Below, in pieces: positions 36,823-46,693 of a stretch of 64,000 nucleotides of DNA. The number at the start of each line of letters is the position of its first letter. Position 1 is the first letter of the stretch. The stretch spans positions 2,604,292-2,668,291 of the forward strand of contig NZ_CP022163.1 in assembly GCF_002305855.1 (NCBI RefSeq). The letters run 5' to 3'. A model generated the notes under the pieces. The model did no database searches and was not told the origin of the DNA. It saw only the letters and a program-made list of their open reading frames with translations. The translations under genes were made by a program, and so were the position numbers. The stretch is from Melittangium boletus DSM 14713 (GTDB taxonomy: Bacteria; Myxococcota; Myxococcia; Myxococcales; Myxococcaceae).

Positions 36823-37437
36823 TCACCCGCTCGCATGACCCTGATTGTAGAACCGGTCGATGGCTTCGCGAAGGGCGAGTCGCGCCCGATGCAACCGGCT
36901 CTTGATGGCGGGAATGGAATTCCCCGTCACCTCGGCGATCTGTTCGTAACTGAGCCCTTCGACGTCTTTCAAGAGAAAGACCTCCCGGTACCCCTCGGGC
37001 AGCCGGCCCGTCGCCTCCTGGATGGCATGCCCCAATTCCGCGTCCAGGATGCGCCCTTCCGCGTCCCGGCTCCAATCCCGGGTGGGATAGACGGACAGGC
37101 TCCCCCGCTCGGTGAACTCCGGACCTTGGAGCTCTCCCTCGGCCGCCTGCACCACGCGCCGGTGGCGCAGCCGCATGAGCGCGTTGTTGGCCGCGATGCG
37201 GTGCACCCACGAGCCAAAGGCGGCATCCCCCCGGAATTCCTTGAGGTGCTGGTAGGCGGAGAGGAAGGTGTCCTGGGTAATCTCCGCGGCGTCCGCCTCC
37301 GAGCGGGTCATCCGCAGGGCCAGGCCGTACACCTTGTCGCGATGGGCCTCCACCAGGGCCTCGAAGGCACTGATGTCGCCCCCCTGGGCGCGGTCCACCA
37401 TCTGGCGGTCCTCTTCCTTGATGGCCTCGTCGGACAT
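36823..37437 (-). CDS. ECF-type RNA polymerase sigma factor
   Basis: A 204-residue ECF sigma. Region 2 reads FEALVEAHRDKVYGLALRMT then ADAAEITQDTFLSAYQHLKEF; region 4 reads LPEGYREVFLLKDVEGLSYE then QIAEVTGNSIPAIKSRLHRA. The start at 37437 (MSDEAIKEED) is chosen because the upstream codons are Arg/Gly-rich and overlap the promoter region. It forms an operon with its anti-sigma, rlmN and dedA, probably autoregulated. Confidence 0.92.
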   Translation of the reverse strand: MSDEAIKEEDRQMVDRAQGGDISAFEALVEAHRDKVYGLALRMTRSEADAAEITQDTFLSAYQHLKEFRGDAAFGSWVHRIAANNALMRLRHRRVVQAAEGELQGPEFTERGSLSVYPTRDWSRDAEGRILDAELGHAIQEATGRLPEGYREVFLLKDVEGLSYEQIAEVTGNSIPAIKSRLHRARLALREAIDRFYNQGHASG

Positions 37438-37634
37438 GTGGGGGCGCACCCTCCCAGTCTGGCCCCTGGCCGTCAAGCGGACTCGCGGCGCCCGCGACCG
37501 GGGGTCGGCTCACATGTTGACTGCCCCGTACCCGAAGATGTGTTCTCTGGTGGAGATCGAGAAGCGCCTGGAACCCAAGTCCAGTAGCCAGGACAGTTCA
37601 CAGCACGGGGCGCGTGGTGCATTGTGCGCCCACC

Positions 37635-39182
37635 ATGGCATCCACCGGCCGCATCTCCGGCCTCCTGCTCCCTCTCTTCTCCGTCCGCTCGAAGAACGAC
37701 TTTGGTATCGGCGACTTCGGCGGGCTCAATGGCCTCTTCCGTTGGATGGAGGCGGCGCGTCAGCGGATGTTGATGCTGCTGCCGCTCCTGCCCACCGCCC
37801 CGGGAGACCCCAGCCCCTACGCCACGCGTTCGGCGTTCGGCCTCAACACCCTCTTCATCGACCTGGGCGCGCTGCCCGAGTTCCACGCCACGGGGGGCGA
37901 AGCGGCGCTCTCCGACGAAGAGCGGCGCATGCTGGCCGAGGCGCGCGCCGCCCCCCGCGTGCGCTATGACCTGGTCTTCAAGCTCAAGGGCGCCGCCTTC
38001 CGCCGGGCCTTCGAGCACTTCGAGCGCACCCAGTGGCCCCAGGGCGAGCGCGCCCAGGCCTTCAGCGCCTGGAGGAAGCAGCAGGGGGAGTGGCTGGAGA
38101 GCTACGCGCTCTACACCGCCATCTCCGACGAGCGCAACCACACGGCCTGGTGGGAGTGGCCCGAGCCCTTGAGGAACCGCGAGCCCCAGGCCCTCCAGGC
38201 GGAAGGGGCGCGGCTCGAGCGCCAGGTGCGCTACCACGCCTGGCTGCAGTGGGTGGCCGAGACGCAGTGGAACGCGGTGCGCGCCCAGGCCAAGGAGCGC
38301 GGCGTGCTGCTGTGCGGCGACGAGCCCTTCATCATCGGCCAGGACAGCTCGGACGTGTGGGCGCACCGGGACATCCTGCGCCGCGACGCGCGCCTGGGCG
38401 TGCCTCCGGACGACTTCTCCGCCACGGGCCAGGACTGGGGCCTGCCCTACTTCGACTTCGCGGAGATGGCCAAGGGCGACTACGGCTGGCTCAAGTCGCG
38501 CGCCACCAAGGCCGCCAGCTACTACGACCTGCGCCGGGTGGACCACGCGGTGGGCTACTTCCGCCAGTGGATCCGCGACGAGAAGACGCCCACGGGCCGC
38601 TTCGTCCCCGACAACGAGGAGGCCTGGAGGCGCCAGGGCGAGCACCACTTCCGCCTCCTGTCCGAGGGCGCCGGCATCGTGGCCGAGGACCTGGGCGTGG
38701 TTCCTCCCTTCGTGCGCGCCATCCTCAAGGACCTGGGGCTGCCCGGCTACCGGGTGATGCGCTGGGAGCGCGATGACGGGGTGTACCGCGATCCGCACGC
38801 CTTTCCGGCCGTGTCGCTCGCCACCACCGGCACCCACGACACCGAGCCCGTGGCCGACTGGTGGGAGGCCGCCAACGACGCGGAGCGCCACGGCATGGCC
38901 CGCGTCTACCCCGAGTTCCAGGGCGTCCACGTCACGCGCGAGTTCACCCCCGAGGTGCACCGCGCCACGCTCGCCTCCACGCTCAACTCGGGCAGCGACC
39001 TGTGCGTGCTGCCCTGGCAGGACGTGCTCGGCACCAAGGACCGTATCAACCTGCCGGGCTCCATCGGCGACGCCAACTGGGGCTACCGCATCGCCCAGAA
39101 CACCGAGGACCTGCTGTCCGACGAGAAGACGCGCGAGGCCGCCCAGAAGCTGGGCCTGCTCACCGCCTCGGCCGGCCGCTGA
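37635..39182 (+). CDS. malQ: 4-alpha-glucanotransferase (amylomaltase)
   Basis: A 515-residue GH77 enzyme that transfers glucan segments between maltodextrins. Recognised by LLPLFSVRSKNDFGIGDFGG, LLPTAPGDPSPYATRSAFGLN, FDLRRVDHAVGYF-type sequence (DLRRVDHAVGYFRQW), EDLGVVPPFVRA with the acid/base Glu, and TTGTHDTEPVADWW. Cytosolic. Start ATG 37635 (MASTGRISGLLLP). It is divergent from the ECF sigma operon across about 200 bp. Confidence 0.92.
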   Translation: MASTGRISGLLLPLFSVRSKNDFGIGDFGGLNGLFRWMEAARQRMLMLLPLLPTAPGDPSPYATRSAFGLNTLFIDLGALPEFHATGGEAALSDEERRMLAEARAAPRVRYDLVFKLKGAAFRRAFEHFERTQWPQGERAQAFSAWRKQQGEWLESYALYTAISDERNHTAWWEWPEPLRNREPQALQAEGARLERQVRYHAWLQWVAETQWNAVRAQAKERGVLLCGDEPFIIGQDSSDVWAHRDILRRDARLGVPPDDFSATGQDWGLPYFDFAEMAKGDYGWLKSRATKAASYYDLRRVDHAVGYFRQWIRDEKTPTGRFVPDNEEAWRRQGEHHFRLLSEGAGIVAEDLGVVPPFVRAILKDLGLPGYRVMRWERDDGVYRDPHAFPAVSLATTGTHDTEPVADWWEAANDAERHGMARVYPEFQGVHVTREFTPEVHRATLASTLNSGSDLCVLPWQDVLGTKDRINLPGSIGDANWGYRIAQNTEDLLSDEKTREAAQKLGLLTASAGR

Positions 39183-39241
39183 CGTCCCCTCTCGAGGCCG
39201 GGTCCCTCCTCCTCACGGGAGCGGGCCCGGCACCCGGAGCG

Positions 39242-39568
39242 CTAGTCCCTCGGCTCGATGCATTTCACCTGGCCGGGGAAGCCGTCGAAGATGGCGCACC
39301 GCTGGCCCTCCTGCTCGCACTCGAGCCGCTCGCACACATCCAGGGTGAGGCACAGCGCCGGCGAGCGGCCGTACTCGAAGAAGACCTGCAGGCACGCCTC
39401 ATCCGCGTAGGTGCAGCCAAAGGTCGTGCAGCTCTGCAACCCGCCCCGGGCTGGGTCGCCCAACGTCACGCCCTCCTTGAGCCGCACCGCCTCGTCCTGG
39501 CTCACCCCACAGGCGGTGAGCCCCACGAGCGCCACCGCTCCCAGCAATCCCCTCGTTCGCCATGGCAT
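39242..39568 (-). CDS. Small Cys-rich lipoprotein
   Basis: A 108-residue lipoprotein: MPWRTRGLLGAVALVGLTAC gives the LTAC lipobox. The mature part has seven or more further cysteines (SCTTFGCTYADEACL, LCLTLDVCERLECEQEG, RCAIFDG, KCIEP), suggesting a compact disulfide-bonded domain on the cell envelope. No family is recognised. It is divergent from the tamA-like gene. Confidence 0.75.
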   Translation of the reverse strand: MPWRTRGLLGAVALVGLTACGVSQDEAVRLKEGVTLGDPARGGLQSCTTFGCTYADEACLQVFFEYGRSPALCLTLDVCERLECEQEGQRCAIFDGFPGQVKCIEPRD

Positions 39569-39722
39569 ACGACCCGAGACTCTGGAGCAGCCGCGTCCGG
39601 GATGCACGTCTTCCCCCCTGCCCCCCCTTCAAAATGTCCTCCAAGCGTCGCTCAATGGGTTTGACGGGAGCCCTCGCGAGGACGGGGCTTCCCTCTGGCG
39701 ACTTCCAGACTATGTACTCGGT

Positions 39723-41957
39723 GTGGACGTCGCCTTCCTTTCGCCCTCCCGCCGATTGCTTCCCCTCCTCGCCCTGGTGGCCGTGACGGCCGGGTGCGCC
39801 CACAAGCAGGGCGCCCAGGTGCCGGATCAGCCCAAGGTGGTCGAGCTCGACCTCAAGGGCACGGAGCAGGTCAAGGCCTCCGACATCAAGGAGAAGATCC
39901 TCACCACCCAGACGCCCTGGTGGGTACGGCTCAACCCCTTTGGCGAGCCGAGCTATTTCGACCCGAACACCTGGCAGGCGGACCTCAAGCGCATCGTCCG
40001 CTACTACCAGGCGCAGGGCTTCTACGGCGCCCGGATCGAATCCTCCCAACAGGAGCCCCGGGGCGAGGACGCCGTGGCGCTGGAAGTGGTGGTGCACGAG
40101 GGCGCGCCCACGCTCGTCACCACCGTGAACGTGACGGGCCTGGACGAACTGCCCCAGGCGCACCGGAACAAGGCCCTGGACGGGCTGCCCCTCACGCAGG
40201 GCGCTCCCTTCCGCGAGGAGCAGTGGGCGGGCACGAAGGAGCAGATCCAGGCGCGCCTGCACGAGCTGGGCTACGCCGAGGCGGAGGTGGGCGGCGAGGT
40301 GGAGGTGGACCTGGCCAGCCAGGGAGCGACGGTGAACATCCGGGCCCTCCCGGGGCCGCGCTACCGCTTCGGCAACATCTTCGTGGCCACCGACGCCAAC
40401 CCCCAGGTGAACCCCCGGCGCATCATCGAGCAGGCCCAGGGCTCGGTGCGCAAGGGCGAGTGGTTCAGCGAATCCGCCCTGTCCGATGCCCAGGCGCGCG
40501 TCTTCCGCATGGGCGTCTTCGGCGCGGTGAAGGTCAACCGCGGCGCGCCGGACCGGGAGGCCCGCACGGTGCCGGTGGTGGTGGACGTGCGCGAGGCGCC
40601 CTTCCGCTCGGTGCGCGCGGGCGGCGGTATCGGTCTGGACGCGGCCCGGCAGGAAATCCGCGTGCTCGGCGAGTGGACGCACCGCAACTTCTTCGGCGGC
40701 CTGCGCAAGCTCACCCTCACCAGCCGGGTGGGCTACGCCTTCATCCCCAACATCACCGCCGCGTTCGACCGGATCGACACGGACGGGGATGGCGTGAACG
40801 ACGCGCCCAACCTCACCACGCCCCACGGGCCCGTCTTCCAGTTCTCCGCCCAGTTCGAGCAGCCGCGCTTCCTCGCGCGAGACCTGCGGCTGCAGACGTC
40901 CCTCACCGCGGAGCGGGGCCTGGAGCAGGCCTACAACTACATCGGCGGACGGGCGCGCGCCGGTGTCGTCTGGCAACCCCGGCCGGACCTGTCCTTGTCT
41001 CCCACCTACAACCTGGAGCTCTACCGGCTCAAGGGCCAGCGCGGCAGCGTGGACCAGTCCACCGCCCCCGCGCTCGTGCTGGGCTGCAAGGACAGCAGCA
41101 GCACGGACACGTGCAACATCTCCGTGAGCTTCCTGGAGCAGTTCATCGAGCTCAACCGCCGGGATGATCCGCTCGCGCCCACCCGCGGCTTCTACGCCTC
41201 GCTGTCCTTCCAGGAAGGCGGGAAGTTCCTCGGGGGAGACTACGACTTCGTGCGCATCCTGCCGGACGTGCGCGGCTACTACACCTTCGGCCCCCGGGAT
41301 CGCTTCACGCTCGCGGCGCGGCTGCGCCTGGGCACGCTCCTCACCTCCGTCGAGAATGGCGTGCGCACCGACAGCGCCATCGTCAACCGCTTCTTCGCGG
41401 GCGGCGGCGCCTCCATGCGCGGCTTCAACAGCCGCCGGCTGTCCCCCATGAACGTCCTCAACCTGGACGCCGAACAGCCCTCGGACCGGGTCGTCCCCGT
41501 GGGCGGCAACAGCCTGGTGGAAACCAGCGTGGAGTTGCGCGTCAAACTGTTCTCGGAGCTGTCGCTCGCGGCCTTCCATGACTCGGGGTTGACCGGCAAC
41601 GGGGCCCTCACCTTCGGCCCCCGCCAGGACGATGTCCTCAAGGAGAGCGGCCGCGTCTTCGGGGACTACCACTACCAGGCCGTGGGTCTCGGCCTGCGCT
41701 ACATCACCATCGTCGGGCCCATCCGCCTGGACGTGGCCCGGAGGTTGAATATCGGCAAGCCGCTGCCCATCTTGACCAGCACCCCCGGCCAGACGACCAC
41801 CATCGGTGGATTGGGTGACTGTTTTGGACTGGGAGTGAAGAAACAAACCATCACGGGCCCGGATGGCGCGCCCAGGACCGTCAACGTGGAGAGGGAGTAC
41901 GCGGGAGCCCCCGAGGGCCTTTGCACCTTCTTCCTCTCGATTGGAGAGGCGTTTTGA
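39723..41957 (+). CDS. Omp85/TamA-type outer membrane assembly protein
   Basis: A 744-residue protein with POTRA domains (about 35-330; GTEQVKASDIKEKIL, YYQAQGFYGARIES, LHELGYAEAEVGG, GPRYRFGNIFV) and a C-terminal 16-strand beta-barrel, including the Omp85 signature ASMRGFNSRRLSPMN (RGF motif) and final strand LCTFFLSIGEAF ending in Phe. The start is taken as GTG 39723. The signal peptide ends VAVTAGC, so it may be a lipoprotein-like form, unusual for this family. It overlaps the tamB-like gene by 4 bases (TTGA), strongly supporting a TAM-like complex for inserting outer-membrane proteins. Confidence 0.85.
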   Translation: MDVAFLSPSRRLLPLLALVAVTAGCAHKQGAQVPDQPKVVELDLKGTEQVKASDIKEKILTTQTPWWVRLNPFGEPSYFDPNTWQADLKRIVRYYQAQGFYGARIESSQQEPRGEDAVALEVVVHEGAPTLVTTVNVTGLDELPQAHRNKALDGLPLTQGAPFREEQWAGTKEQIQARLHELGYAEAEVGGEVEVDLASQGATVNIRALPGPRYRFGNIFVATDANPQVNPRRIIEQAQGSVRKGEWFSESALSDAQARVFRMGVFGAVKVNRGAPDREARTVPVVVDVREAPFRSVRAGGGIGLDAARQEIRVLGEWTHRNFFGGLRKLTLTSRVGYAFIPNITAAFDRIDTDGDGVNDAPNLTTPHGPVFQFSAQFEQPRFLARDLRLQTSLTAERGLEQAYNYIGGRARAGVVWQPRPDLSLSPTYNLELYRLKGQRGSVDQSTAPALVLGCKDSSSTDTCNISVSFLEQFIELNRRDDPLAPTRGFYASLSFQEGGKFLGGDYDFVRILPDVRGYYTFGPRDRFTLAARLRLGTLLTSVENGVRTDSAIVNRFFAGGGASMRGFNSRRLSPMNVLNLDAEQPSDRVVPVGGNSLVETSVELRVKLFSELSLAAFHDSGLTGNGALTFGPRQDDVLKESGRVFGDYHYQAVGLGLRYITIVGPIRLDVARRLNIGKPLPILTSTPGQTTTIGGLGDCFGLGVKKQTITGPDGAPRTVNVEREYAGAPEGLCTFFLSIGEAF

Positions 41958-44900
41958 CCACTCCCACTCCTCCTTCCAGACCCCAGCGACGCTGGGGGCG
42001 TCGGCTCCTCTGGGGCCTGGCGGGCCTCGTGGGGCTCGTACTCCTGCTCCTCGTGGGAGCACTCGTCTACTTGATGAGTCCCCCCGGGGAGGCCCGGCTG
42101 CGGGACTTCGCCGTGGCCCAGGCCAACCAGCTCCTGGTCGGCCATGTGGAAATCGCCGGACTGTCGCTGAGCCCACGCACCCTCGTGCTCACCGGGGTGA
42201 CGCTGGATGACCCCGAGGGCGAGCGGGTCGCCGAGCTGGCGCGCGTGGAGGTGAACCTCTCCCTCCTGCCCCTGTTGCGACAGCATGTGGTGCTGCGCTC
42301 CGCGCTCCTGGAGCAGCCCCGGCTCACGCTCCGCCAGGACGCGCGGGGCCTCAACCTCTCGCGCGCCATTGAACTGCGCGAGCCCTCGCCTCCCGAGCCC
42401 GAGGATCCCAACGCGCCGCGCGGCAAGCTGCGCTTCACCCTGGAGTCGCTGCGGCTCGCGGGCGGCGCCGTGTCCTATGTCACGGTGACCCCGGACAGCG
42501 CCCCGCCCAACGGCAACCCGGAGGTGCGCCTGGAATCGCTGGACGCCACGGGCTCGGCGTCCTGGGCGGCCGCCACCGAGGCCCTGACCGCGAAGCTCGA
42601 CGCCACCGCGCGCCTGGACAAGCCCCAGCAAGGCCCGGTGCGCCTGACGCTGTCGGCCCAGGGCGAGGAAGGCAAGCTGGGCGGCCAGGTGGACTTCGAT
42701 GCGCCCGGACTCGTGCTCCAGGCCAGCGGAGGCATGGAGGGCGAGGGGCAGTACCACGCCGACGTGAAGCGCCTCACCCTCGCGCCGTCCCTGGGCCGCG
42801 CCGTCCTCCCCTCCTACCCCGTGGCCACGCCCGTCACGCTGGCGGGCACCGTGGCCATGGCGGGAGACCTGGTGCGGGTGGACCTCAACGCCCAGGCCGC
42901 GGACGGCACGCTCACGGCCCAGGGCGCGCTGGACATCGACAAGCTCACCACGGACGGCTTCACCGCCCGCCTGCGCGGACTGGACCTGGCGAAGCTGCTG
43001 GGCGGTGGCCCCGCCGCCACGCTCGCGGCGGACCTGAGCGTGAAGGGCGGCGGCAAGAGCCTGGACACGCTCGATGGCCAGCTGGATTTCTCCATGCCCG
43101 CCTCGCCCATCGCGGGCCAGACGCTCGGGCCCGTGGAGATGCACGTGGACGCCCGACAGGGCCGCTTCACGCTCGCCCGGCTCCAGGCGCTCGCGCCCGG
43201 CGTCACCCTCACCGCCCAGGGCGTGGCCACCCAGAAGGACGTCGACCTCAAGGGCCAGCTCGTGGCCGCCAACCTGGGCACCTTCGCCAACACCGTGGGC
43301 CGGCTGGGCAGCGGCGAGCCCCTGCCCCTGTCGGGCCACGGCGCCCTGGGCTTCAACGTGTCCGGCCCCCCGCGCGCGCCCTCCGTGAGCCTCGTGGGCG
43401 GCTTCGACACGTTCGCCTGGGCGGACACGTCCGTGAAGGCCCTCACGGTGGACGTGCGCGTGCCGGACGTCACCCAACCGCTCATCACCGACGCCAAGAT
43501 CCGCGCGAGCCAGCTCCACGCCGGCGGCCGCGACTACCAGAACCTGGCCGCCACGCTCGCCACCCAGGGCCGCAAGCTCGACCTGTCCCTCACCACCGAG
43601 GGCGATGAGGACCTGGCGCTCGCGCTCGCGGGCGTCGTGGACAAGGACCACCAAGGACTCGCGCTGGACGCCTTCACCCTGCGCTACCCCGAGGAGGGCT
43701 GGACGCTCCAGGCGCCCACGCACGTGTCCTGGGGCAAGACCGTGGAGGTGAAACCCGCGCTCACCCTCACCTCGGGCGAGCAGTTGCTGTCGCTCGCCCT
43801 GAAGATGGAGGGCGAGCGCATCCAGGCGAACTCGGAGCTGCGCGCCTTCGATCTCTCCCGGCTGCCCAAGGCCTTCCTGCCCGCGGACTTCGACGTGGCG
43901 GGCCTGTTGTCCGGCAAGGTGACGGTGAACGGACGCACGTCCCAGCCCGACGCCCAGGCCCAGCTCACCCTGCGCGGCGGCCGCTACCAGCAATACGAGG
44001 ACCTGTCCTTCGACCTGGACGGCCGCTACGTGCGCGACCACGCCACGGGCCACTTCTCCGCGAACGCTCCCGCCTTCCGCGTCTCCAGCCGCTTCGACAT
44101 GCCGGTGCAGGGGCTGATGCGCCAGCGCCGCGAGCCCGTGGACCTGGAGCTGACAGTGGAGCACCTGGACCTGGGCCCCGCGCTGCGCATGGCCCAGCAG
44201 CCCGAGACCGTCACCGGCCAGATGACGGGTACCCTGACGCTCAAGGGCACGGCGAATGATCCGCGCCTCCAGCTCGCGCTCAAGGGCAAGGACCTGCGCT
44301 ACTGGGGCGTCACCGCCGACCAGGCCGCCCCCGTCGTCATCGCCCCCGGCGCCCTGCCTCCCGAGATGCTGGGCAAGCCGCTCGGCTTCGAGCTGATGGC
44401 GAACTCCGATGACCAGGATGGCTCGCTCAGCGCCACCTTGAAGCTCGACGGCATCGCCCAGACGGCCACCGCCACCCTCGCCACGCCCTTCAACCTGGGC
44501 CGGCTGATGGCGAAGCCCCCCACCGCGGCACAGGTGCTGGACACGCCCATGCGCGCCTTCGACGCGGAGATCTCCGAGATGCCGCTCACCCTGCTGTCCC
44601 AGTTCGGGCTGGCCACCGAGGCGGGAGGCACCCTGTCCATGAAGACGCACCTCACCGGCCCGCTGCTCGCCCCCGTGGGGCAGCTCGAGATGACGGCCCA
44701 GCAGGCCACGGTGAACGGCGTGCCGCCCATCGACGGCAATCTCTCCGTCGTCACCAGCCCCTCCGACGTGAAGGTGCAGCTGCTCGCCAAGAGGAACGGC
44801 ACCCTGCTCGCGCAGATGGACGCGCGGGTGAACGCCTCGCTCGCGGCGCTGCAGGACCAGGACGTGGTGGGCCAGGTGCCCTTCACCCTCACCGCCAAGG

Positions 44901-46690
44901 CCGGCCCCATCTCCCAGCGCGAGATGGAAGGCCTCGCCAGCGTGTCTCCCCAGGCCGGGGTGCTCGCCCGCTGCCGCGACGGCGAGCGGCGCGAGGAGCC
45001 CGCCAACGCCACGCCCCAGAACGTCGTCGCCCTGAGCCTGCGCGCGCGCGGCACCCTGGACAATCCCCAGGTGGACCTCACCGCCGGGGTGCAGAACATC
45101 GGCGTGGAGCAGATGGGGCTCGGCCACGCGAGCGTGCACTACACCTATGCCTCCGCGAAGTCCGCCTTCGAGGCCCTGCTCACCTCGCCCAAGGGCGGCA
45201 CGCTCATGGCACGCGGCAGCGCGAAACAGGACTTGTCCCTGCCCGCGTTGCGCAAGGGCCTGGACATGAACCGCATCCCCATCGAGGTGCAGCTGGACTC
45301 GCACCAGTTCGACCTGTCCTTCCTGTCCGGCTCCCAGTTGCCCATGGTGCGCACCCTCGGCGGCGAGCTGGTCATGGAGAAGTTCCGCGTGGATGGCACC
45401 ATCGGCTCGCCCGTCATCAAGGGCCGCCTGGAGTGGAACCAGGGCCGCCTCGCCCTGGAGGGACTGGGCGACTACCACGACGTGCACGTGGCCCTGCGCG
45501 TGAACGATCAGCGCATGGAGCTCGTCGACTTCTCCGCGAAGAGCGGCGGCGGAGACCTCCAGCTCAAGGCCCGGGGAGACCGGACCGCGTCCGGCGCGTA
45601 CACCCTGAGCGGCGAGGGCCACCTGAACGACTTCCCGCTCGTGCTGGACGACCAGCTCTTCGCCATCCTGCAGCTGCGCACCCAGTTCGAGGGGGAAGTC
45701 TCCAAGTCCACGCAGTTCGTCAACGTGAAGAACCTCGTCATTCCCGAGGCCCACGTGAAACTGCCCGACGCCAAGCGCAAGGATTTGCAGGCGCTCGATC
45801 GCCCCGAGGGCATCGTGCTCACCTGCGCGGGCCAGCCGCTCCGCCCGCCCAAGAACAAGCCGGCCCCGGTGGCCACCCCGGACGGCAACACCCCGGACAG
45901 CGCCACGGGCGGCGCGGGCCCCACCCGGCCGGACGAGTCGGTGCGCCGCATCCGCATCACCCTCAACGCCCCGCGCAACCTCTGGGTGCAGGGCGCGGAC
46001 GTGAACGTGGAGCTCGGCCTGTCGGAGAACTTCTACGTGGAGACCGCCGAGGCCACCGCCATCAACGGCAACGTGCTCGTGAAGCGCGGTGACGTGGAAG
46101 TGCTCGGCCGGCGCTTCAACATCCAGAACTCCAGCCAGGTGCGCTTCACGGGTCCGCCCGCCGCGCCCTACATCAACGCCACCGCCGAGTACAACAACGA
46201 GAGCGCGGGCGTGAAGGTGTACGTGGCCGTGCGCGGCCAGGGCAAGGACTTCACCATCAAGCCCACGAGCGATCCGCCGCTGCCGGAGACGGACATCTAT
46301 ACGCTGCTGGCCACGGGCCGGCGCACCCTCAAGGCGGGCTCGGGCGCGTCCATGAACCAGAGCCAGGTGGCGTCGGTGCTGGGCTCGGTGCTGGCCTCGC
46401 AGGCCAAGAAAGCGCTGGCGGCGAAGCTGCCGCTGGACGTGCTCACCATCGAGTCCGGAGACGAGGGCCTGGCGGGCGCGCGGCTGGAGGTGGGCAAGTA
46501 CCTCACGGACAAGCTCTACCTCGGCTACAGCGGCCGCCTGGGCGCACCCCAGAGCCAGGCCAGCACCCGGCGCGAGAACGCCAACTCCGTGCGGCTGGAG
46601 TACCAGTTCGGCCCGCGCTGGGGCGTGGAAGCCCAGTACGGCGACGCGCAGGTGGGCGGCGCGGACTTCATCTGGAGCAACGAGTACTGA
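41954..46690 (+). CDS. tamB: TamB-like translocation and assembly protein (AsmA-like)
   Basis: A 1578-residue inner-membrane-anchored protein. One N-terminal helix (LLWGLAGLVGLVLLLLVGAL) is followed by a very long beta-rich periplasmic region of repeated amphipathic strands (VEIAGLSLSPRTLVLTGVTL and many similar). The C-terminal DUF490/TamB domain shows NLWVQGADVNVEL, LGRRFNIQNSSQVRFTG, YTLLATGRRTLKAG and LYLGYSGRLG. Start TTG 41954 overlaps the tamA-like stop, since no ATG exists in frame before the helix. It forms a hydrophobic groove spanning the periplasm that partners TamA or carries phospholipid. Confidence 0.88.
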   Translation: MTTPTPPSRPQRRWGRRLLWGLAGLVGLVLLLLVGALVYLMSPPGEARLRDFAVAQANQLLVGHVEIAGLSLSPRTLVLTGVTLDDPEGERVAELARVEVNLSLLPLLRQHVVLRSALLEQPRLTLRQDARGLNLSRAIELREPSPPEPEDPNAPRGKLRFTLESLRLAGGAVSYVTVTPDSAPPNGNPEVRLESLDATGSASWAAATEALTAKLDATARLDKPQQGPVRLTLSAQGEEGKLGGQVDFDAPGLVLQASGGMEGEGQYHADVKRLTLAPSLGRAVLPSYPVATPVTLAGTVAMAGDLVRVDLNAQAADGTLTAQGALDIDKLTTDGFTARLRGLDLAKLLGGGPAATLAADLSVKGGGKSLDTLDGQLDFSMPASPIAGQTLGPVEMHVDARQGRFTLARLQALAPGVTLTAQGVATQKDVDLKGQLVAANLGTFANTVGRLGSGEPLPLSGHGALGFNVSGPPRAPSVSLVGGFDTFAWADTSVKALTVDVRVPDVTQPLITDAKIRASQLHAGGRDYQNLAATLATQGRKLDLSLTTEGDEDLALALAGVVDKDHQGLALDAFTLRYPEEGWTLQAPTHVSWGKTVEVKPALTLTSGEQLLSLALKMEGERIQANSELRAFDLSRLPKAFLPADFDVAGLLSGKVTVNGRTSQPDAQAQLTLRGGRYQQYEDLSFDLDGRYVRDHATGHFSANAPAFRVSSRFDMPVQGLMRQRREPVDLELTVEHLDLGPALRMAQQPETVTGQMTGTLTLKGTANDPRLQLALKGKDLRYWGVTADQAAPVVIAPGALPPEMLGKPLGFELMANSDDQDGSLSATLKLDGIAQTATATLATPFNLGRLMAKPPTAAQVLDTPMRAFDAEISEMPLTLLSQFGLATEAGGTLSMKTHLTGPLLAPVGQLEMTAQQATVNGVPPIDGNLSVVTSPSDVKVQLLAKRNGTLLAQMDARVNASLAALQDQDVVGQVPFTLTAKAGPISQREMEGLASVSPQAGVLARCRDGERREEPANATPQNVVALSLRARGTLDNPQVDLTAGVQNIGVEQMGLGHASVHYTYASAKSAFEALLTSPKGGTLMARGSAKQDLSLPALRKGLDMNRIPIEVQLDSHQFDLSFLSGSQLPMVRTLGGELVMEKFRVDGTIGSPVIKGRLEWNQGRLALEGLGDYHDVHVALRVNDQRMELVDFSAKSGGGDLQLKARGDRTASGAYTLSGEGHLNDFPLVLDDQLFAILQLRTQFEGEVSKSTQFVNVKNLVIPEAHVKLPDAKRKDLQALDRPEGIVLTCAGQPLRPPKNKPAPVATPDGNTPDSATGGAGPTRPDESVRRIRITLNAPRNLWVQGADVNVELGLSENFYVETAEATAINGNVLVKRGDVEVLGRRFNIQNSSQVRFTGPPAAPYINATAEYNNESAGVKVYVAVRGQGKDFTIKPTSDPPLPETDIYTLLATGRRTLKAGSGASMNQSQVASVLGSVLASQAKKALAAKLPLDVLTIESGDEGLAGARLEVGKYLTDKLYLGYSGRLGAPQSQASTRRENANSVRLEYQFGPRWGVEAQYGDAQVGGADFIWSNEY

Positions 46691-46693
46691 GGC

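Noticed and set aside
39794..41167. Plus-strand frame inside the tamA-like gene
   Set aside because: Gly/Arg/Pro-rich shadow; the Omp85 frame has POTRA and RGF motifs.
41699..45754. Long minus-strand open frame (about 1350 codons)
   Set aside because: It is antisense to the tamB-like gene, with low-complexity His/Gly/Arg content; the plus-strand frame has clear TamB features.
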